Notes under the pieces: model-generated
The model's database searches: none
Told to the model about the DNA's origin: nothing
Seen by the model: only the letters and a program-made list of their open reading frames with translations
DNA from: Topomyia yanbarensis
Lineage: Eukaryota; Arthropoda; Insecta; Diptera; Culicidae
Direction: 5' to 3'
Length of the DNA stretch: 64,000 nucleotides
Assembly (NCBI RefSeq): GCF_030247195.1
Contig: NC_080672.1
Location: 351,104,413-351,168,412 of the forward strand
In this document: positions 34,431 through 45,589 of the stretch, one piece after another
How the letters are laid out: each line of letters begins with the position of its first letter
Position numbering within the stretch: the stretch's first letter is position 1
Translations under genes and position numbers: made by a program

Positions 34431-35489
34431 TGAAATGTTTGTTAAAATCCCAATATTTGAGAAAATGGCTAGTTAACATACAATGTACCTTCCAGTGTTT
34501 CGTTTTCGTTCTTCTTTTCTTGACGGCAGAACCGTCTTAAGACCACTCGGGGCCCCTGGGCACTATTGAACTGAGGGGCCCCCATCATTGAACAGCTGTA
34601 AATAGATGTATATTAGCATGTTTTTCATGCCACTCTAAGACTTCCAAATTTGAGCCGAGTTGGGTAACAAACCATCAAAATAAATGGAGAAAATACATAG
34701 ATATAGATTCCACCGCCAGGTGGCATTATACACGCAAGGTGGTCTGAGTTGATCTGAAAATTTATTATCAAGTGACCCTATCATATTGTAAAAACCATTG
34801 GAGAGATAAAAGGATAATTGAAGGTTAGAAATAAAGAAATATTGTGTGACGTTTCTCTTAATAGCAGTTGCCTAATGTAGCAGAAACCTGACAGACTTAA
34901 CATTTGGTAATCTGACATTCATAGTCGCATGACGTTGTTTGAGAATGAATAGTGCTTTAGCCAAGGGGGAAGGCTGAAGTATGGCGAGTTTACCGTCCAA
35001 CATTTGAACGTTGGCTTGACCAGTAAAAAAAATCTTTGTATTCCGTGATGAGTTTAGGTAGCTTTCGTAAACAAAGCACGAAATTTCCATATAGGACTAA
35101 TATGATTTGTAAATAAACTTTTGTTTTGCTGATTTCCCTTAATTTGTTATAATTTCAAAAAACATTTGAAATTGAATCTGAAAAGGGTGAAGATGTTGAT
35201 TCATGTGCATCTTTCATGAAATTCAACTCGGCAGCGAAATAAGTTTGTTTACAAAAATATCATTGGCCCTTTTGAAGAATTATTATTCATTTACTATTTA
35301 TTGGGTTTTTTTTAATAGTACGGTTTTCACATGTTCAATCTGAACATTTTAACATCGATACTATAGTTGCCAAACATCGTATATGGGCGAACGTTGATGT
35401 TTTAGGAGATTTAGTAAAGTAAAGCATAACACATTCTAATTCTTACAAAGCTGACAAAATAAAGAAAGAAGTATTTGTTGTTCATTTTT
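34431..35489. other. Mostly unassigned; one small frame
   Basis: 34537-34620 is the inverted counterpart of the GGGGGCC repeat at 8.9 kb. The minus-strand frame 34872-35090 (72 codons; QANVQMLDGKLAILQPSPLA in the middle) looks protein-like in composition but I do not recognise it, and a stop lies directly upstream of its ATG. Possibly an exon-like or transposon scrap. Confidence 0.3.
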
Positions 35490-35811
35490 TGACGTAGGAC
35501 TACGTCTTTGTTTTCGATATGGGGGTGCACTTCGCAAATTTTACAAAAATGGTATGTAACGAAAAGTGGTCCAATTTAAAACGCATATAATTCAATTTTA
35601 AATTTTCAATTTGTACATATCGCCCGAAATACTTTTGTGTATAGATTCTAATAGATAAACCCAAAGATTTCATGTCATTAAAAATTAAAATAATGTACAA
35701 TCTAGTCAACATATAGCGCATTGACATACAGAAGATAGCGCTTCCCAAGTCCGGCATGACAGATTTGTATACCTAGCGCGCTACGCTTCTATGAATGACG
35801 TCATCATCCAC

Positions 35812-35875
35812 TATTTAAAGAAAGGATTTAGCCAGATAAACCCAGTTGCCTGTTGAGCGACAGGTGGAGCAGATC
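35812..35875 (+). promoter_or_regulatory. Core promoter in left repeat (TATA, Inr, DPE)
   Basis: TATTTAAAG begins at 35812. An initiator-like CAGTT has its A at 35844, 32 bases after the TATA start. AGATC lies at +28 to +32 (35871-35875), fitting the arthropod downstream promoter element RGWYV. The direction is inward. The same three elements at the same spacing occur in the right repeat, so this is unlikely to be chance. Confidence 0.6.
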
Positions 35876-35892
35876 ACTGCGCTGTGTGTTTT

Positions 35893-35936
35893 CACAGCCA
35901 GTGTAGCTGGGTTGGAAGTCCGTTACACTGGCTGTG
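35893..35936. repeat. Hairpin in left repeat (13-bp stem)
   Basis: CACAGCCAGTGTA (35893-35905) pairs perfectly with TACACTGGCTGTG (35924-35936) across an 18-base loop. Confidence 0.85.
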
Positions 35937-36129
35937 GCGGTACGCTACCCAGTTCCGTCCAACACGCGACTGAGCTTGTCCGTTCAAACACTATGCTTAC
36001 TTTTGTGTTGTGCTCGTTTCTAGTACACTTTTAGTACAGTCTCGAACACAATTATTCGTACACAAAATCGTTCAATGCTTGAGGCGTATGTGTAGGTAGG
36101 CATATCTAATTTGTTAGCAGGGTTAACAT

Positions 36130-36360
36130 ATTCACAGATTTTTCTGTCATGTCACAGATTTTTTGCACAATTTTTGATCACAGATTCTTTTTCACAGATG
36201 GCAGATTTTTGGCATTTTGATGAAAATTTGACAGATTTTTGAAAATATTGTGATTTTTCGCAGATTTTTCGGAAATTTATAACAGATTTTCGCTGGTTTT
36301 TTCCTGTTTCAGTTATCACAGATGACAAAAAGATATTTTTGACCGAAACACAGATTTCAA
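36130..36360. repeat. Cluster of CACAGATTTTT words
   Basis: About ten copies of (C)ACAGATTTTT, some degenerate, with irregular spacing of 12-40 bases. The base composition and motif differ from the rest of the element, so it may be a separate insertion or an internal regulatory or replication-associated repeat. Confidence 0.55.
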
Positions 36361-37082
36361 TGCGGCATTCTTGTTTGTTAGCGGTTGCATGCGCAACCTG
36401 CATGATAGCAATCTGTGCTTTCGTTGCACAAAGACGAGAACTTTCTTAGCAACAAATTTACGCGGATCGATGGAAATCACAACGAAAATTTATTTTTTGC
36501 GTTCGATCAATTCATTGATTCATTTCCACTAAGCCTATCCTATTTTGATTCTGCTAACAGGTATATACTACAAAGCCTCTTTATGAATGAATACACTGCC
36601 ACTCGAAAAACCGTTGCAAAAACGCATCTAAGTCCATATATAAAATTGTTTTGTATATTTATAGTTGCGATATATGATTAAGACCACTGCATTCGCTACA
36701 TTTGAATGCGTTCTTTAGGAAAGTTACAATAATGGCAAAATATAGCTAGAAAGCTTGGTCTATACATGAGATGTGATTATAATGTATAAAATTTAATTTT
36801 TTTCACCGGTCCAGGTATTTTTACCACACAATCGAAGAGTTTTTACACTTTTTAAAAGCTGATCTTGTGCTATAAAGATTTAGCTCCAGATATTAGTTCG
36901 GTCACGGTTTTCTGCCTTCTTTCTTCATATATTCTCAAATAAGTTTAATCGGATTCTATCACCTACTACAAATGAAGGAACCTGATAACCAAGAATGTTT
37001 GGTTCAATATATGTAACATTGGATGTAAATTGGTTGTGCTTAAACTATGCGTAAGAAATGTATTTGACTTATTCTTGCTCTA

Positions 37083-37180
37083 AGGGCCGATTTCTTCACC
37101 CTCGCTTAGCGCTTTAGCCAGGTTTAAACGTACTGGTGAACCTGGTTTAAAAATTAAGCGAGGGTGAAGAAATCGGCCTT
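37083..37180. mobile_element. 98-bp hairpin MITE inside the ITR element
   Basis: GGCCGATTTCTTCACCCTCG at the left faces CGAGGGTGAAGAAATCGGCC at the right; the inner part adds CCAGGTT/AACCTGG. The related copy at 60.7 kb lacks it: there TACATTTAGAGTAATAATA reads straight through, giving an empty site. Confidence 0.85.
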
Positions 37181-37204
37181 GAATGTACTAAGAAAATAAA
37201 TATT

Positions 37205-37500
37205 TTACATTAAGTAGTATAGTCCAACGTCTACAGTTCCAGTTCGTGCAACCCCATAGGGCTGCCCCTTATAGTTTTTTTTGCCTACAAAATGCCCTGT
37301 GTCTATGCAAAGCTCATGATCCGCTGGGATATCAGCATTTATGGGAAAATGTTTTCCAAAACTGTGCATTGCATACATACAGGACATTTTGCAGGTCACC
37401 AGTAGCTGTTCATTTTACCACCACCACATGTTCATTTTACCCACACGCTATAAACCTGTCTCATTTTTGGACGTGTTTTGAAATCAATAATCATGTTTGA
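37205..37500 (-). pseudogene. Unidentified ORF C-terminus in ITR element
   Basis: The minus-strand frame ends with the stop at 37205-37207. The C-terminal residues YGVARTGTVDVGLYYLM are conserved in the second copy (60670-60720) as YGVARAVDVGLYYLM followed by the same TAA position, while third positions and flanking sequence differ. This suggests a formerly coding frame. Upstream (PADHELCIDTGHFVGKKN) it stays open to 37399 from an internal Met and then meets a stop near 37430. I recognise no family. A capsid or transposase tail are both possible and neither is supported by a motif. Confidence 0.4.
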
Positions 37501-37903
37501 AAAATGTGTTTATGACGAAGTATTTTTACCAGATATGTACAAAATATGTCTAACAAGAAATATATAAGGTGGTTGTAATATCTCATTCGCTTATTAGCGA
37601 GAAAATAATGACTTTGCTTAACGTTTTCATTTTACCACCAGTTTCAACCTACACATTCGCCTCAAACATTGAACCCAAGCGCACAATGCAAAATGAGTCA
37701 ACGCTGATGACTAGTACCACCACGACACTATGTTAAAGGTGTTTGCAAATGAAGCTCGAATGTTTAAGGGATTTAGTGCACGAATAATTGTGTAAGAGAT
37801 TGTAAATAAAAGTGTGCTGGAAACGAGCACAATACAAAAGAAAGCATAGTGTTTTAACGGACAAGCTCAGTCGCGTGTTAGACAGAACTGGGTAGCGTAC
37901 TCC

Positions 37904-37947
37904 CACAGCCAGTGTAGCGGACTTCTAACTCGGCTACACTGGCTGTG
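37904..37947. repeat. Hairpin in right repeat (15-bp stem)
   Basis: CACAGCCAGTGTAGC (37904-37918) pairs perfectly with GCTACACTGGCTGTG (37933-37947), with a 14-base loop. It is the counterpart of the left hairpin. Confidence 0.85.
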
Positions 37948-37964
37948 AAAACACACAGCGCAGT

Positions 37965-38028
37965 GATCTGCTCCGCTTGCCATTCAACAGGCAACTGAGC
38001 GTGTCCGGCCAAATCCGTTCTTTAAATA
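37965..38028 (-). promoter_or_regulatory. Core promoter in right repeat (TATA, Inr, DPE)
   Basis: On the minus strand TATTTAAAG begins at 38028, the initiator TCAGTT has its A at 37996 (32 bases on), and AGATC is at +28 to +32 (37969-37965). The initiator is a full match to the arthropod TCAGTY. The direction is inward, opposite to the left promoter. Confidence 0.62.
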
Positions 38029-38375
38029 GTCGATGATGACATCATTCATAGAAGCGTAGCGCACTAGGTACACAAATCTGTCGTGCCGGACTTGGGAAGC
38101 ACTGTCTTCTGTGTATAATTGCGCGATATTTTGACTAAGTTGTACATTATTTAAATTTGTAATGCCATGATACCAAAAATCTTTGAGTTTATCTATTGGA
38201 ATCTATTCTTAGAAGTGTTTCGAGGCGATATGTACAAAAATTTTGAAAATTTATCGTGATATGATTGAATTATACGCGTTTAAAATTGGACCACTTTTCG
38301 TTACATACCATGATGATAGAATTTGCAAAGTGCACCCCCATATCGAAAACAAAGACGTAGTACTACGTCAAAAGA

Positions 38376-38850
38376 GTGACGCATATATTGCGTTATAAAC
38401 AAACAGTTCATGATAAGATGCACATAATACATGGTACATTTTCATAACATGAAAAAACAATATATTCCAAAAATCATGAGTCAGTTTTCTTATTTCGAGG
38501 AACGGATTCGTACCCGTGAATTCCCGCACGGCTGCGGCAATTATCGTAACCGCGATGAACGCGAATTTCAATTTGATGTAATTACAATATTAATTCCCGA
38601 GAAAGTGGCCATTTCATTGTTTCATGCTAAAGTACATTGATTCACTGTACGATGATTTCAAATGTCTTCACCACAAATATCTGCCGTTAAATGAATCACT
38701 CGAGTTCACAGTGGTTTTTATCGCCAAAAACGTGCGAAAAATTATTCAGGCAAAAACGGTCCACCGTACAGTATGGATATGTATTCTAGGATGTTTTATG
38801 TAACTCTAAGATCTTCATTTTGATTATATAGTTAGAGTGATTAATCGCCC
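38376..38850. other. Repeat-poor stretch, possible conserved non-coding DNA
   Basis: 38500-38760 has GC-balanced, non-repeated sequence (CCCGCACGGCTGCGGCAATT, GTAATTACAATATTAATTCC). The frame at 38431-38640 has no domain. It may be a regulatory element; composition only. Confidence 0.25.
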
Positions 38851-39320
38851 TTGTTGCTGCTGGTCGAACTGCCTAAAATCTGGTGTAGGTGCGTTTAGCG
38901 TGTAGGCTGGCTAGAAACGTCAAACGCCAGCGAATCTCACGTGAGACATTGCGAGATCGGTAGAGAAGTTAAATTTCGTAGTGCTAATTAAAATTCTCTA
39001 AACCTTCAGGAGTGATTAAAACTAAAATAGAACCTTACTTTATTATTCTAGTTTAAAATCGTGAGTAAAATAACAGTGAATTAATATTGTAAAACCTAAT
39101 TTGTTATTCTAATTAAAACACAGAACTAAAAGTTTTGTTGGGATTTATACCCTGAATTCTCTATGTGTAGAGTGGATCATCAATCCGGTTAAAAATACCG
39201 AAAGTATAGGTAAATTATAGGACAATTGTATAACCTGAAATGCAAACGAATATATTTGCAATATAAAGCTGCACTCAACTGCACGAACGGAACGTGCTGC
39301 TAATAACCCTTGTTGCATTC
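38851..39320 (+). repeat. Possible solo LTR
   Basis: It starts TGTTGCTGCTGGTCGAACTG and ends near TTGTTGCATTCACA, with a TATA-like AATATAAAG at 39259, features of an LTR (TG...CA, internal promoter). I found no target duplication or primer-binding site, and there are no internal genes. Weak call. Confidence 0.25.
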
Positions 39321-40860
39321 ACACTCCGCTCCAAAACCCCTTGAAGATATTGGCTACGATTTATTTTCTCAAAGTATGAAAAACAAGATAAAGTCTTCAG
39401 AAATGTCAAAGATGTTTTTGCCAACATCTTTACTGAAGACCAAAATTATCTATTTACAGTGCACTCGAAGTTAATGACCATTGTTTGTGAATAACCCCTT
39501 AAAAACTTTTTCCTACATAACATCTTAAATATCATAGATAAAGCCTCAGTTCCAGAAAGTTGTTTGTCTTATCAAGATACGTATCTTTCCAGAAGAGATT
39601 ATCGGTCTATCTCTTGCGACTTAGAAGTTATTGGGTATCTTTGGGTAAAATTAGCAAAAGTTTCAAAAGTAATTACTTTTGAACGGGCAGTCAGCACTAG
39701 TTGCAATTAGAAACGCTACATCCACACTGCAAAACTCAATAAAGTTCGTTTGTCTCTCGTTGTCGTCAGTAGAGTTATAGATAATTTATGAAAAACTGTT
39801 GTTTTTCAAAAAATGTCCAATGTCGTAGTAAGAAAAATTATGTGTTTATAAAAATTGTGTATTTTAATGATTGAAATAACTTCGCTGAATGTATGAAACC
39901 CGCAGATACTCAAAAAAAATTTTGGTGGGCATCCAAAGATAATGAGCTTTTTAAGTAGTTAAAGAAGAGATTTCATGTTTTCAGCAAAGACATTTGTAAA
40001 AGCAATGTTCACAACTTTCCCAAAGATTCGATATAAATTCGTTATTTTTTATTTTTTATGTTATTTTTTCTTTTATAAAAATAATAATTGATTGAAAAAT
40101 TTTACTTATAGGTGGATTAATCACGAAAATCATAGCAGCAAATGATAGACATTTCAACTTTCGATCAGTATCCCTAGAGCACTATTGACGTAAACAAAGC
40201 CGTTTCGCCGTAAACAATCAATCACTATTTGAAACGTCATATTTTTGAAAAGTTGCCGAATAACTTCGAATATCCACGAGATCAGCCAATGTTGTAATTC
40301 AAGCCTTTTACGAAACATACCAAACTTGTCAGAATGATATTTAAAAACGAAATATATCTGATTTGGCTTCAAAGGGATCAGTTAGAAAAAAAAACAGCAA
40401 TAATGGTGAAGATATTAAAGATACAGATTTTGTGTCTTCAGAGAAGTCGTTGGCAAACGCTTTCTCTACAACTTTGCCGAAGACACAACTTTTTTATATG
40501 CACGCACAAAGTTGCTAAATATATCCCACATTTATGGAGATTAATTATTAAAATAGCAACACCATATAAAAGGAATTTTGATGTCCACAAATTCCTCCTA
40601 CGACATCATTGACTCAAATGTACCGATTTAGGAGTAATTAATAGATCGCTCGATTTTAGCCAAAAACCGCTGTGGAGTTGTGCTAATTCTTTTAAACTTT
40701 CGTGTACTTCCGGAAAACACTTCCAATAAGATTCCCATCTAATTGGATCAATTTTTCGCAATGATGACCTCTTCCCCAGAGCCACAGAAGTCACTTCCTG
40801 CTTTTTTCCCGCTGCGGGATTTAGCACATGCATAAATTAGAGAAATATTATTTGATGAAC
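39321..40860. other. Old dispersed repeat, no gene
   Basis: Contains GTCTTCAGAAATGTC, TTTACTGAAGACC (39395-39440) and CTACAACTTTGCCGAAGACA (40470), a word type common to repeats at 20.2 and 47.6 kb. No coding frame recognised. Confidence 0.35.
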
Positions 40861-41243
40861 TAGGAAGCACCTCATTATTGGCGGGAACTTCCCCTCTCCA
40901 GTGAAAGGAACCAGGTCCCTGTTGAATTAGTCTTTGTTCGATATAAATGACGCTTTTTTCTCTATTTCATTGGCAGTTATTTTGCACAAGTATAAACATC
41001 TTTTCTACATCGGTGGTGGAGGGTCGAAGAGCGAGGGCATGAAGCTACCTGTGCTTTGTCTGTGGAAATGTTTCGAACCAGCTAGTAGTGCGGTCGAAAC
41101 ATTCTTCGATTGCGTTTGTTGCTAGCTGCGAATGTTGATTATTATAATGAATGACATTAGGAAGTTTATTTCATTTTGTCCAATTGATAAGCAATTAGAT
41201 TACGTTGCCCAAATATTTTCACAACCGAGTGACCGAGGAACTT
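40861..41243. other. Possible conserved non-coding island
   Basis: GC-balanced, non-repetitive, with homeodomain-type words (GATAAGCAATTAGATTACG near 41186). No domain in frame 40934-41125. Confidence 0.25.
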
Positions 41244-41251
41244 TGGGCGAG

Positions 41252-41551
41252 CAGGGCCGGCGGAAAGCGTGGGTAGTATGCGTAGTACTACCCACTCGAA
41301 AATAACCGAGTGGGTAATTACCCACTCGAAATTTTGAAGCATTTAAAAAAAATAGATGTGCAACGCATGTATCTCGCACTAAACACATTTGAAAACATCG
41401 ATGTACCACAATTCCATTTGCATAAACGAACGTGATTTAATGTGAATGTAATGTAATCGTGTGCATTGCGAAAAGGGAAAAAATCCTTACTAATGGACTA
41501 CTCACCCTATGCTTTCAACCCACTCGTAAAGTAAGTGTTTCGCCGCACCTG
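41252..41551. mobile_element. 300-bp hAT MITE with exact 8-bp TSD
   Basis: The left terminus CAGGGCCGGCGGAAA and the right terminus TTTCGCCGCACCTG are imperfect inverted repeats. TGGGCGAG flanks both sides (41244-41251, 41552-41559), an exact 8-bp duplication typical of hAT. The interior repeats the word ACCCACTCG several times in both orientations (41290-41330, 41519). Confidence 0.88.
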
Positions 41552-41559
41552 TGGGCGAG

Positions 41560-42200
41560 GATACACGAGCTAATTCATACTAATATTTTACATAGAATAC
41601 AGGTAAATTAGAACATTTTCCGAAAAGTCTATACATGGTAAATAAGTAATAAGTATCTATGTTAAAATCGTGACGGTCCCCAGGAAGTAATATTTCATAT
41701 GCGTTGAAATATATCGGCTATTCTCACAAGTACACTCGTATAGTTTTTAACCGTCAATTTTTTTTCGTTGCAAACGCGCTTTTTTTTAATTTTAGTGTTA
41801 AAAATATAATACCAAAATTTAAAAAAAAACAATCTTATTCTGCATTTAGAAATAAAAAAGGATCAAAATTTTTACTCACAAAAATTATTCGCGCAAAAAA
41901 CCTGATAACGCACATATCCCGGAAGATGTTTATTGAAAATTAATCAGTTTATCAGTGTGATTCAGTTCACTCGTGTATACATGATGAGGCACACTAATCA
42001 ATTTAAATGTAGCCTTACAATTTACTATCATTTTCTATTATTATCAAACACTCCTTCAATCTGATTCCAAGTAAATAAGGTTCAAGGTAAAAAATAAGTC
42101 CTAGGTCGTGATATTCGTTAATAGTTTTACAAATCTAATAAAATGTCTGTGAAATAAAATAAAATAGAGCAATAGGGTACTGTAAAAATAATTGGCATCT
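41560..42200. other. No gene recognised
   Basis: AT-rich. The frame at 41704-41943 is Phe/Lys-rich by composition and unsupported. Confidence 0.3.
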
Positions 42201-42730
42201 CAGTCGTCGGAAATAATCATCTTTTAATACAATTTCTTTGATTTCGAAAAATCGTTCCATTTTCCAAACGATTCGATATAATTTGCGAGTTCATTACCTT
42301 TCCCAACAGAGCAACAGCAAAAAGGGGCGAAGGTAATTAATGACAATTTTTGCACTTCACTTTCTCCGCTTTGGTGGCTTCCTGCAGGTTTCACATTTTT
42401 GCATATCTGGCACTGTTGCACTTTCTGTTTGCATTGCGGTTGCTGTTCGAATGGAAAGGGTCTTATTTTATTTTATTTTATTTTTTTTTACCACCTAGGT
42501 ATTTTGCAACAAGCTTCCGTGTTTCGTGGTGGAGGGCGTTTTCCACGCTACGAACATAATTCGAATGAATGCGCGCTTTGTGATGCAAATTTCGAGAGGG
42601 ACAGAAACACCGCTTGTTTGGGTTTGACTTTTCAATGACTGATAATTATCCAATTCGAAGCTGTTGTTTGGCTTTGTCGGGTGGTTTAGGATCTGTTCCT
42701 GATGGATTACGGCGAGGGAAGAAGTGATTG
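42201..42730. other. Possible conserved non-coding island
   Basis: GC-balanced, non-repetitive sequence (GGGGCGAAGGTAATTAATGA, CCTGCAGGTTTCACATTTTT). Interrupted by a TTTTATTTTA run at 42467. Overlapping frames without a domain. Confidence 0.25.
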
Positions 42731-44239
42731 ATGAGTTAGTTGCATGATCGAAGTACGTTTATTCATTCACACAATGAAAACGTTTGCTTGAGATGGATCT
42801 TTATAAAATGTATACAAACACCTTCTTTAACTCTTTAGACGATATGCCAATTATAATTTTAATTTTTACATCCGAAGAATGCTTCAGGAAAAAAGGATAT
42901 TTTTTACGTTTGATTAACTTTTTACTGAACTTTATAAAATCTTTAAAGATTCGTCACAAACTCTTGTGAGCTGGGTTGAAGGATGGAAAATCAATGTTTT
43001 ACTGCACTGATGTTCTGATGGGACCAGAGGTGAGAGACAGCGACAAATATATTGGATCGTATCATAATACCTGTAATTTCACGACAGACAACAAAAAATA
43101 ATGACATAAAACATACTGTAATTATTTTTTCCATATTGTCAAGATCCTTAGGTAGCAGTTAAAAATATAGAACGGTTGCATTTCCTAAATTTCGATTTTT
43201 TAATGCATTTCTTTATAAGCAATAACTGTACTGCTTACGTTACATGTTCACACGTCACGAAATCAGTCATATTACTGCTAAATTTGTTTACTAATACTAA
43301 TATCTGTATATAGACTGATGTTTGAGGTGGGATTTTTTGTGGTATGGTTATCATTAACAACCAAAGCATAGTAAATATAAGAAATTTTGTTCCTTTTTTC
43401 AGCTTATTGCCACTTGGTCAAGCCTCCCCAACATTAGTTATTGCGTTCAATGTCGTGCAAGTTTTAGTAGTAATTATTCCAATGTTTCCATTTATTTAAA
43501 ATTATTTCACTACTTCATAAGGAATATATGAGATTTAGGAGATTGATATCATATTATATTATATTTTTCCTGACTAAACCAACCTAGAGGCCATGTGGCA
43601 TCTGGCGGGTTGAAGTATCCAATCCGCCAAGAATTGATCAAATTGAGAGGCCCCGAATTGATGGAGCACAAAATTGCAAATACTCAATGTAACAAATCAC
43701 CCAGCATTTGCACGATCTGGCAGAAAAGAGGTTTAAGATATAACTCTCTGCTTTGATTGTATTACACATGAGTTGGTAAACTGACTCGAACCGTCGTTAT
43801 TTGATCATCATAACTACATCGTCTTTGATCATTTGAACGCCTAGATGTAGCAACCTCTTGCGGTTCTACTGTGTTATAAGTGGTAGAAAAATTGGATTTA
43901 ATTATGTGGACTTTGCTAGATTGTAAATTCCCACTCGTTTTGATGAAACCGTTGATGCGTGTAAATCCTTTTTGGATTTTCGGGGAATCAAAAATTGAGC
44001 CACTTCCCACAACATCAGGTGTGAATACTGGTAGTTGCGAGAAACGTGCTTCTTCTAAATCCTTAGAAGTGGGAAACAAATTTATCAAAATCAAAGAAAA
44101 GAAGCACAACCCCAGAGGTACTCTTCAACAATGCTTCGGATCATTTTATAGAGTCTTCGAGTCTCAATACTTATCGAGTGCAAGCAAGGTTGGAGAAACG
44201 TCCTCTCGCTGAAGGCATTTTTCCTATCGCCTGAAAAAA
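42731..44239. other. No gene recognised
   Basis: Two overlapping opposite-strand frames of over 100 codons at 43762-44212 show no known domain. As they lie immediately upstream of a Jockey RT they could be decayed ORF2 sequence, but no motif supports this. Confidence 0.25.
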
Positions 44240-45480
44240 AATCGCCGTTCCCATCCATAAGACTGGAAATATTCACAACGTCGAAAATTACAGAGGTATC
44301 TCATTATTAAACAGCCTCTCCAAAGTTCTCGAAAAGCTGGTCTACAACGTCACGTATGCATCTGCATCCTACATTATCTCGGAGTATCCACACGGGTTTG
44401 TCACGATACAATCAACAACTTCTAACCTGATAGCTTACACTTCTAAGTTGGTTCCCGCCGTCGAGAAGCGTCATCAGGTGGACGCAATTTACATCGATAC
44501 AGCTTTCGACAAAGTATCGCACAACATCGCAATCCTGAAATTAAAGCATTTTGGGATTTCCTACCTGGCTGACTAACTGGTTGCAGTCGTATCTTTTCGA
44601 TCGCTCGGCATTCGTGAGCATAAAAAACACGCGCTCCAGCACATTCAGAACACCCACAGGTGTCCCGCAAGGCAGTCATCTGGGCCCACTTATTTTTATT
44701 TTGTTTATTAACGATATCTGTAGTCGGATCAAGTCTGGGAAATTGCTACACGCGGACGATCTCAAAATCTTCCAAACTATCGCTTCTGCACTTGATGCCA
44801 TAGTGCTTCAAGAAGATATCTGTACTATTCAAGAATGGTGTACGCTTAACGGAATGAAAGTCAACGTTAATAAATGCAAAGTAATCAGTTTCAGACGCTT
44901 ACTTACTCCAGGACGTTATGAATACAGCCTAAAAGGAAGAACAATTGAAAGCGTCGACTCGATCCGTGACTTGGGAGTGCTCTTTGATAGGAAGTTGAGC
45001 TTTTCCGACCATATCACCGCGACAACTTCAAATTGACCGACTAAAACGTATACAAAGATGTTTTGTGCGATTCGCCCTCAGGAAACTTCCATGGAATGAT
45101 CCAGTTGTGTTGCCTTCTTATGCCGATAGATGTATGCTACTCGGTCTGCAGATTCTGGCGACTCGCCGTATCTTCCTGCAAAGAGTTTTTGTTTTCGACT
45201 TGCTGTCAGGTAATATCGTCAGTCCCGATCTTCTCTCGAGCGTTAATTTGTATGCGCCTCCTTGTGTTCTTCGTAACCCCACTCTGTTGTGGATCCCTCG
45301 ACACCGTACTTCATATGGACAAAATAATCCACTGGAAAGACGTTGCCGCAGATTTAACGAAGCTTCTTCAGTGCATGGTTTTAACGTTTCCAAGCATAGA
45401 TATAAGTTATTAATAAGAAATATATAGTTTTAAATGTGTCTGTACGGTGTATGCCGAAGATAAGAATTAAATAAAAAAAG
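44240..45480 (+). pseudogene. Jockey-type LINE ORF2 (RT) with 3' end
   Basis: RT blocks in order: VPIHKTGNIHNVENYRGISL (44255), DAIYIDTAFDKVSHN (44485), then after a frameshift near 44560 DWLQSYLFDRSAFVSI, TGVPQGSHLGPLIFILFIND (44655), HADDLKIFQTI (44747; the catalytic Tyr/Phe-Ala-Asp-Asp is His here), VNKCKVISF and SVDSIRDLGVLFDRKLSF. A second shift near 45030 leads to LKRIQRCFVRFALRKLPW and a C-terminal tail stopping at 45427. A 3' UTR with AATTAAATAAAAAAAG ends near 45480. Short deletion at 44990-45030. At least two frameshifts, so not functional. Confidence 0.82.
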
Positions 45481-45589
45481 ATCACTTTTCGATTGCGCTG
45501 AAGGATGATCTGTTGAAAGATCTTCACGGGTGTCTTCTTTCGATTCCTACTAACTCATTCATCCCCTGTTTCAGTGAGTTTTGCTAGGT

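Larger units (their letters stand above)
35490..36098 (+). repeat. Left inverted terminal repeat
   Basis: It starts TTGACGTAGGACTACGTC and contains TTCGATATGGGGGTGCAC, ACCTAGCGCGCTACGCTTCT, ATTTAAAGAAAGGATTT and ACGCGACTGAGCTTGTCCG; all are mirrored in the right repeat. It ends near GAGGCGTATGTGTAGGT, matched by ACCTACACATTCGCCTC at 37650. Confidence 0.8.
35490..38375. mobile_element. Element with ~0.6-0.7-kb promoter-bearing inverted terminal repeats
   Basis: Left repeat 35490-36098 and right repeat 37648-38375 are inverted copies; the right one has about 110 extra bases near 37680-37780. The outer tips are TTTTGACGTAG plus a palindromic GACGTAGTACTACGTC-type word. Each repeat has an inward core promoter and a hairpin (listed separately). 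The interior of about 1.55 kb has a CACAGATTTTT-word cluster, an ORF remnant and a MITE. A rearranged partial copy is at 60.65-61.37 kb. No transposase, integrase, polymerase or helicase motif was found. Candidates are a long-TIR DNA transposon or an endogenised densovirus-like genome, whose ITRs also carry hairpins and inward promoters. The second idea is speculative. Confidence 0.75.
37648..38375 (-). repeat. Right inverted terminal repeat
   Basis: Reverse-complement partner of the left repeat, with the tip GACGTAGTACTACGTCAAAA (a perfect 16-base palindrome inside). It contains roughly 110 extra bases (around AATGAGTCAACGCTGATGAC) absent from the left repeat, so the two have diverged by an insertion or deletion. 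Confidence 0.8.

Noticed and set aside
34872..35090. 72-codon minus-strand frame with protein-like composition
   Set aside because: Stop just upstream, no recognised family, no second copy; too short to call a gene.
43762..44212. Two overlapping opposite-strand frames above 100 codons
   Set aside because: No motif on either strand; could be decayed Jockey sequence but unsupported.
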